In this document: in pieces, positions 7,900 through 12,436 of the stretch
How positions within the stretch are numbered: the stretch's first letter is position 1
How the letters are laid out: every line of letters begins with the position of its first letter
Origin: Isotricha intestinalis
Taxonomy: Eukaryota; Ciliophora; Litostomatea; Vestibuliferida; Isotrichidae
Reading direction: 5' to 3'
DNA: 12,436 nucleotides
NCBI GenBank assembly: GCA_023807065.1
Contig: JAJJLU010000993.1
Location: 1-12,436, forward strand
Made by a program: the position numbers and the translations under genes
Notes under the pieces: generated by a model
Databases searched by the model: none
What the model was told of the DNA's origin: nothing
The model's input: only the letters and a program-made list of their open reading frames with translations

Positions 7900-9252
7900 T
7901 TATTTTAATTTTAATAAATCTTCAGTATATTTATATCCTAAATTATTTATCTCTTCCTCAACATCATACATATTCTCAACATCAATTAGAGTATAATTTG
8001 CAGAATTGAAGTTAATTAGATTATTATTTTTATGATTATTTCTTCTATAATAATCTCTTTTAGCGAAATTAATATCTTTAGCAATTTTTGGCACATCATT
8101 AAGTGAAATTTTTTTTTGAAATTCTCCCAAAAATCCATGCAGATTTGAACCAAATTTAGGATTAGGTTTTTCAACTTTTCTATTTGTATATCTCTTAAGA
8201 AATCCTTTAACTGCACCTTCTTGTTCAGCATAATTTGAATTTATTATATCATTATACACTTTTTGTAATTTATTTTGTTTTCTTCTTTGAAAATAATTTC
8301 TTCTTTCTTTTTCACTTATTATATTATCAGGATATAAAATATCATCTATTTTATAATCTTCAATTTTTAGGTAATTGTCATATGAATTATCATCTTCTTC
8401 TCTTTTTTTAGCACTTCTAATCATTCCTTTGGAAGATAAAAATATATCATCTACTATAACTAAACGTTTTTTTCTATTATAATTATTATAATAATTTTCC
8501 GCTTCTCGAATTGAATTTTCTGTCATTTTATTTTCTTGAATTAAATTATAATTTAATCTCTTTAATTCTTTTACAGACATATTTTTAATTTTTAATTCTT
8601 CGATGACTTTTCTTTTCATTTCATCCATTGCTTTTTTATATTCTTTATCATTTATATTAAAATTCACTTTTTTGAAATTTTCTTCTATTTTTGGTTCCTC
8701 TTCTTGAGAATTATTTTTTCTTTCTTTAATAATTTTAATGAATCTTTCTAAATAATTTATATCTCTTTTTTGTTCAATTCTACTTTCAGTCCTACATATT
8801 GAACTAAAATTTTTATCATGTGAAAGTAAAAATGAAGGTTGAAAGGCATTTTCTTTTTCAGTAAAAAATTCATTTTTAATATCAAATCCTTTTATCTTAT
8901 AAATTTCTTTTATTTTTTCTATATATTCTTTTCCTTTGTTTTTTCTTTCATTTTCAGCTTTTACTTTTTTATATCCTTCAGAAAAATTTCTTGATTGTTC
9001 TCTTAACTTTTCAAAATAATCTTTTTTTGAGTGAAATTCATTATCAAATTTTATTAAACGATTATGTAAATAATTTTTATTACTGAATGCTTTATTTATT
9101 TTCATTATTTTTGGAATAAAAATTTCTAAATTAAATTTATGAGGATTTAAAGCTTTTGTAAATAAAGGTCTAAGTTTTAAATTTAATCTATCTAATGATT
9201 TAAATATTTTAGCTTTATATGATGATTCTTTTTGAATCTCATAATTTGACAT
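7900..9252 (-). CDS. Lys/Asn-rich helical protein of unknown function, 450 aa
   Basis: This is an intronless ORF read on the minus strand. The ATG (9250-9252) is the first after an in-frame TAA at 9283-9285, and the ORF ends in TAA at 7900-7902. I do not recognise the family. The protein is highly charged, with no signal peptide or membrane segment. Charged, probably helical or coiled-coil stretches lie at about residues 70-122, 203-255 (KKAMDEMKRKVIEELKIKNM and onward) and 312-355. The middle contains a hydrophobic strand-like RLVIVDDIF (263-271) followed by acidic residues. Near the C-terminus, GSNLHGFLGEFQKK (368-381) is unusually rich in Gly, His and aromatics for this protein and looks like the likely conserved signature. 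The gene converges with the 85-aa ORF and diverges from the RING-protein gene across 1.4 kb. A cytoskeletal or regulatory partner role is possible but unsupported. That it is a real gene is clear from its length and composition. Confidence 0.85.
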   Translation of the reverse strand: MSNYEIQKESSYKAKIFKSLDRLNLKLRPLFTKALNPHKFNLEIFIPKIMKINKAFSNKNYLHNRLIKFDNEFHSKKDYFEKLREQSRNFSEGYKKVKAENERKNKGKEYIEKIKEIYKIKGFDIKNEFFTEKENAFQPSFLLSHDKNFSSICRTESRIEQKRDINYLERFIKIIKERKNNSQEEEPKIEENFKKVNFNINDKEYKKAMDEMKRKVIEELKIKNMSVKELKRLNYNLIQENKMTENSIREAENYYNNYNRKKRLVIVDDIFLSSKGMIRSAKKREEDDNSYDNYLKIEDYKIDDILYPDNIISEKERRNYFQRRKQNKLQKVYNDIINSNYAEQEGAVKGFLKRYTNRKVEKPNPKFGSNLHGFLGEFQKKISLNDVPKIAKDINFAKRDYYRRNNHKNNNLINFNSANYTLIDVENMYDVEEEINNLGYKYTEDLLKLK

Positions 9253-9828
9253 TCTGTTTTTATTATTAAAATTGAAACTAATTTATTAAAAATAATTATT
9301 TTTTGATAATTTAAGATAACTTTTATTTTCTTATATAATTTTAAGAAAAAATACCACATTAACTTTAAAAAAAAGAAATTTAATAATTTAAACAAATAAA
9401 ATTAGAACTTTTAATTAGTGATATAAATAATTTTTAAATATGAAAGTTAGTAGTTATATTTAAAACTTAAAAGAATTAAGAATTAATATTTTATATAGCA
9501 TTTAATTAAATTTGATATAATTAAAAAAAAAGTAATATAAAGATAGTAGAAACATTCAAACAAAAATTTGACACAACACAATAAGAGTTTAAAAATCTTC
9601 TATAATTTTATTATTGTTTTTTAGATTAGATTAGATTTGATTAAATAACTTACATTCCAAGATAAAATATTCACTCAAATTAAAATGAAGAAATCATAAA
9701 TCAATAAAATGGATTTATAAAACCAAAAAAAAGAAGAAGATTAATTTCAAATTTTTCAATTCTGATGATATATTTTAAATATAAAAGAGAAAACAGAAAA
9801 TTCAGATTTAGTTGTGTCCAAGTAAATA

Positions 9829-9959
9829 TTTTTTTTTTTTGAGGAGGTTTTTTTTTTTTTTTTTTACTCTTTTTTATAAAATTTATCGAAGAATGGGCTA
9901 AAACATAGTTGTTATCCTTTTTAAATTTTTTTGAGATTATTTTTTCAGGAGGTTTTTTT
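9829..9959. repeat. Long T tracts with duplicated AGGAGG-T7 motif
   Basis: A run of 12 T (9829-9840) is followed by GAGGAGG (9841-9847) and 18 T (9848-9865). The 13-mer AGGAGGTTTTTTT occurs at 9842-9854 and again at 9947-9959, 105 bases apart. G-rich hexamers are rare in this spacer, so the duplication is visible at once. The length of the homopolymers could be affected by sequencing error. Function is unknown. The AGGAGG core is not a ribosome-binding site here, because the setting is eukaryotic. Confidence 0.6.
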
Positions 9960-10140
9960 ATTTTCCAAAAAAAAAAAAAGGAAGTTGAGTTCAGAAAAAC
10001 TTGACACCAAAGAGAATCTATAAATTAATTTATCATATGTTCCAATTATATAAAAAAAACTTCAATTGTCGCTTAAAATGAATGTATTTAAATCATTTAA
10101 ATTAAAAACGGAAGGAATAAATTGTGAAATTTATTTAATT

Positions 10141-10521
10141 TCATGAGCAATAAGAAAACTATATAAAAAAATTAGAAAATGATTATAATAATTCTTCACT
10201 CATTTGTACAATATTGATTCTTTTAGCTTCATAAAGGTTTTAATGTTTGATTTGTTGAAAAGCATCGATTATCACTTTTTTGGTAGAATCATCAACTAAT
10301 TTAAGAATTTAAATTATGTTTTTTACCTGAGTTAACTGGAACTTATCCCCAAAATTCTTGATGAAATGTCGGAAATTTGGGGTGGGACTTGAGTGTGAGG
10401 ATAATATTAATTGTAATGACTGATAATTGTAAAAATATTTATATTTTATCATAATTATTAAATTCTTCTTCTATTTTAAAAATAAATCTTTTTATTCACC
10501 TTTTAAATTATTTTTATTCAT
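10141..10521 (-). pseudogene. Possible decayed gene (protein-like only if TAA/TAG are read as Gln)
   Basis: The minus strand from an ATG at 10521-10519 down to a TGA at 10143-10141 gives 126 codons interrupted by six TAA/TAG and no TGA. The interruptions start at + positions 10159, 10183, 10240, 10309, 10471 and 10492. Taken as Gln, the central part reads like a real protein: FRHFIKNFGDKFQLTQ (10374-10327) and LVDDSTKKVIIDAFQQIKH (10299-10243). The patch 10326-10400 is about 44% GC, far above the spacers. Real genes in the window use TAA only as a terminator, so this may be a gene that decayed by C-to-T change at CAA codons, or DNA from a ciliate with the TAA/TAG = Gln code. Caution: with only TGA counted as stop, frames of this length arise by chance in AT-rich DNA. 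The overlapping GT...AG (GTAAAAAAC...AAATTAG, 31 bases) does not rescue this frame. Confidence 0.3.
10347..10382. other. GC-capped imperfect hairpin
   Basis: CCCCAAAATTC (10347-10357) pairs with GAAATTTGGGG (10372-10382) at 10 of 11 positions, with one A-A mismatch and a 14-base loop. It contains two of the few C4/G4 runs in the spacers. It overlaps the possible gene relic, so the pairing may be incidental. Confidence 0.4.
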
Positions 10522-10653
10522 TGATTTACAAATATTAACATTTATATCTGCTAAATTAAGAAAAGAAATTAATCAGCATTCATTTTAATTATTATTTAAA
10601 AAAAATAAAATATAAATAGTAAATCTGAATAATCTATTTATTAAATAAATAAA

Positions 10654-11595
10654 ATGGCTATAGCTATAGTGAATGAAGATAATTTAAATTGTTCAATATG
10701 TTATGGAATATTAAGAGATCCAATAGAATGTATTCATTGCACTATTAATTATTGTAGAGAATGTGTTAATAAGACAAAAGATTCAAACAAGAAAAAAAAT
10801 TTACCTGATCTTTGTCCATTATGTAAAAAAGAATGGAAATTAAAAGAAAATACCATATTTAGAGATTTTTTAACAAAACAAATTAAAAGTTTTTGTTCGA
10901 TATGTAAAAAACCTTACATTAATTTAGAAGATCATAAACCAAAATGTAAAGAATATAAATGCAAAGTTTGCGAAAAAAAATTTTACACTGATGATTTTAT
11001 GCGTCATTTAATGAATTCTCATAAACAAATAGTTTTAAATTTATCTAACTCAAATTTTAAAGGAGACCCTTTTCCAAAAAAAAAAAATAAAGAACCAATT
11101 AACAATGAATTTTTATCAAATGTAATTGGAATAGAGAAAAATAAAGCTAATTATATAGAAGGTGAATATATAAATTTATTCAGACCAAACAATGAAATTC
11201 CACTCCCGAATGAAAATATTAGTATTCCTTCTTATTTATTTTTAGCAAGTAATAATTTATATTATTGTGGAAAAAAAACTAATTTAAATTGTGGTTGTTG
11301 CAATGGAACATGTAAAATAGGAAATTGTCTTTGTAAAAGATGTATGGAATTTAATAAGGAATTAAAATATTTAAAACCATATTATTTAATAAATAAATAT
11401 GCAAGAGCTGCAAAATATGGATTTGGAAGTTTCTGGTGTATGGGTGAATATATAAATTATTCTGAAGTTAATGGAATTAAAATGAAAAAATGTATCCAGT
11501 GTATGCATCCCAATAATCCTTGTCCTGGATGTCAAACTTTAAATAAGTTATATAAGGAATATTTGAGTCCTGAAGTTTATGAAAAATTTTCATAA
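10654..11595 (+). CDS. RING-like / zinc-finger / Cys-rich protein, probable E3 ubiquitin ligase, 313 aa
   Basis: The ORF runs from ATG (after an in-frame TAA at 10642-10644, with AAATAAATAAA just upstream) to TAA. An N-terminal RING-like finger uses eight Cys: C13-x2-C16, C26-x2-C29, C34-x2-C37 and C54-x2-C57 (CSIC...CRECV...CPLC). The His of a classical C3HC4 RING is absent at its expected place, and a C26/C29 pair sits there instead, as in TRAF-like protist RINGs. Two more fingers follow: C81-x2-C84-x9-H94-x3-C98 (C2HC), then C103-x2-C106-x11-H118-x4-H123 (C2H2). After a Lys/Asn-rich linker (130-200) comes a Cys module: C205, C213, C215, C216, C220, C225, C227, C230, C262, and C280-x2-C283-x6-C290-x2-C293. 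Its CGCCNGTC...NCLCKRC core resembles Cys-rich modules I remember from protist RING proteins. RING proteins recruit ubiquitin-charged E2 enzymes. Ligase activity is inferred from the fold, and the substrate is unknown. There is no membrane segment. It is the last gene, about 0.8 kb from the chromosome end. Confidence 0.88.
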   Translation: MAIAIVNEDNLNCSICYGILRDPIECIHCTINYCRECVNKTKDSNKKKNLPDLCPLCKKEWKLKENTIFRDFLTKQIKSFCSICKKPYINLEDHKPKCKEYKCKVCEKKFYTDDFMRHLMNSHKQIVLNLSNSNFKGDPFPKKKNKEPINNEFLSNVIGIEKNKANYIEGEYINLFRPNNEIPLPNENISIPSYLFLASNNLYYCGKKTNLNCGCCNGTCKIGNCLCKRCMEFNKELKYLKPYYLINKYARAAKYGFGSFWCMGEYINYSEVNGIKMKKCIQCMHPNNPCPGCQTLNKLYKEYLSPEVYEKFS

Positions 11596-12420
11596 AATGA
11601 AAAGAATTTTTTTTAAAGTTTAATTTATGTTTTTATTTTTTTGAAGTCATTTTTCAAAATGTAAATTTAAAATATGTTTATATATTACTTAATTTGTTTT
11701 TTTTTTTTATATTCTCTATTTTTTCTTTGAATAATTTTAGAAAAACAGAAATATTTTATTTGTAAATTTAAATATTAAATCAATTATTATGATTTATTTT
11801 ATTGTTTATAAATCAAATAATTGTCAAAAATTTATGATGTTAAGAATGTTGAAACATTTTTGATTTAAGTTCAATCATCTTTGAAATTTACTTATACAAG
11901 ATTTTGCATAAACAATACTTTTACAATTTTATCAAAAGTAACTTCCGTATTTTTAAAGAATTATCAGAAGAAAAATTTGATTTTCCAATATAAATACTTC
12001 TTTCTTTTTCTCTTTAATTTTTTATTTTTATCAATAATAAAAAGTTTAAATCTATTTTTTTAAAATAAAATATTGTTTATGTTAAATTCATAATTATCTA
12101 AATTTTTATTGTAGAATTGTTTTCCAGAAAATAAAGGGCATAATACTTTAAAATTTATTCTTTTTGATTTATTAATATTTTTTTTATATTGTATATTTAA
12201 TAAAGTTAATATATTGTTCTAAATAAACAATTAATCTAGTGTTTGATTAAATCTTCTGTTAATTTTTTTCCCCCAACACTTCTAAATTTTAACCTTTTTC
12301 CTGAAATGTTATTATATTATTATTTCATTTATTTGCTTATAATTTAATAATAATAAAAAAATAAATATTTAATTTAATATTACCAACTTATTTCTTAATA
12401 TATTATAATTTCAATTTTAC
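11596..12420. other. Gene-free subtelomeric DNA
   Basis: About 825 bases between the last gene and the telomere-like repeat, extremely AT-rich, with no supported gene, RNA gene or long repeat. The first part must hold the 3' untranslated region of the RING gene. AATAAA-like strings occur (for example near 12198 and 12221) but mean little here. A lone C5 run (CCCCCAAC, 12270-12277) lies about 150 bases before the end. Confidence 0.65.
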
Positions 12421-12436
12421 TTGGGGATTGGGGATT
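12421..12436 (+). repeat. Start of a telomere: G-rich heptamer ATTGGGG (CCCCAAT)
   Basis: The window ends in TTGGGGATTGGGGATT, two exact GGGGATT heptamers plus flanking TT, directly after AT-only DNA (TTTCAATTTTAC). The G-rich strand runs 5' to 3' towards the end, as at every telomere. The unit resembles ciliate telomeres (TTGGGG in Tetrahymena). From memory, CCCCAAT-type repeats are those of rumen entodiniomorphid ciliates. Only 2.3 units are visible, so the call rests on position, orientation and exact periodicity. Confidence 0.75.

Larger units (their letters stand above)
9253..10653. other. 1.4-kb divergent intergenic region with T tracts and unexplained GC-richer patch
   Basis: No standard-code ORF of useful length occurs here. 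It should contain the promoters of the two divergent genes, but no motif stands out beyond A-rich sequence before each ATG. Visible items are a short TTAGA x3 repeat (9621-9635), T tracts with a duplicated AGGAGG-T7 (9829-9959), an A13 run (9967-9979), and a patch of about 44% GC at 10326-10400 with a GC-capped hairpin (10347-10382). The part at 10141-10521 may be a decayed minus-strand gene and is listed separately. I found no tRNA, rRNA or spliceosomal RNA signature. Confidence 0.6.

Noticed and set aside
8141..8150. Minus-strand GGTTCAAATC, a perfect tRNA B-box-like string
   Set aside because: It is codons of the 450-aa gene (FGSNLH). The flanking bases cannot form a T stem and no A box or acceptor stem is found at the right distance.
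9621..9635. TTAGA x3 as a microsatellite or telomere relic
   Set aside because: Only three copies of a short AT-rich unit, expected by chance in this composition, and unlike the G4 telomere repeat.
9842..9847. AGGAGG as a Shine-Dalgarno site
   Set aside because: The window is eukaryotic in every other respect and no start codon with a real gene follows at the right distance.
11881..12063. 60-codon plus-strand ORF near the chromosome end
   Set aside because: Phe/Leu/Ile/Lys-dominated translation typical of random AT-rich DNA; no acidic or Gly residues and no motif.
12270..12277. CCCCCAAC as an internal telomere or breakage signal
   Set aside because: A single C-rich string in the wrong orientation and without repetition. 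It cannot be judged from one chromosome end.
1..12436. Reading the whole window with TAA/TAG = Gln (ciliate code)
   Set aside because: The 2315-codon frame and the other genes contain no internal TAA/TAG while using many CAA, and extension past their TAA stops gives non-protein-like Asn/Ile/Gln strings.

Overview
The window looks like the right-hand end of a macronuclear chromosome from a very AT-rich ciliate. I infer this from four things: roughly 80% A+T; long intronless genes on both strands; a last 16 bases that read TTGGGGATTGGGGATT, which is two G-rich heptamers (ATTGGGG, or CCCCAAT on the other strand) oriented as a telomere should be; and a giant IQ-motif protein whose C-terminal block I remember as typical of ciliates. 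All four annotated genes end in TAA, contain no in-frame TAA, TAG or TGA, and write Gln as CAA/CAG and Trp as TGG. They therefore use the standard code, which excludes most oligohymenophorean and spirotrich ciliates. From memory, standard code, very low GC and CCCCAAT telomeres point to litostome (rumen entodiniomorphid) ciliates such as Entodinium. That placement is an inference, not a database result.

Layout. From base 2 to 7012 (+) runs the 3' part of a giant gene. Its reading frame is open to the left edge, so the ATG at 65 is internal and the true start lies outside the window. The protein is a Lys/Arg-rich helical scaffold with seven tandem repeats of about 180 residues. Each repeat normally holds two 'Trp - 15 residues - Ile-Gln' modules, several of them good IQ (calmodulin/centrin-binding) motifs. 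A small plausible gene follows at 7345-7602 (+, 85 aa, unknown). It converges on a 450-aa Lys/Asn-rich helical protein of unknown function at 7900-9252 (-), with hairpin-forming inverted repeats between the two. A 1.4-kb stretch (9253-10653) holds long T tracts, a duplicated AGGAGG-T7 motif, and a patch of about 44% GC inside a frame that reads as protein only if six TAA/TAG codons are taken as Gln. That frame may be a decayed gene. At 10654-11595 (+) is a 313-aa protein with an N-terminal all-Cys RING-like finger, two further zinc fingers and a C-terminal Cys-rich module, probably a ubiquitin ligase. The last 840 bases are gene-free, AT-rich subtelomeric DNA ending in the telomere-like repeat.

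The genes do not form an obvious pathway. The giant protein is best read as a cortical or contractile cytoskeleton scaffold that binds EF-hand light chains (centrin, spasmin or calmodulin), and the RING protein as a separate ubiquitin-system factor. The most interesting items are the repeat architecture of the giant protein, including one unit that has cleanly lost its IQ segment, the chromosome end, the RING/Cys-cluster protein and the possible gene relic.
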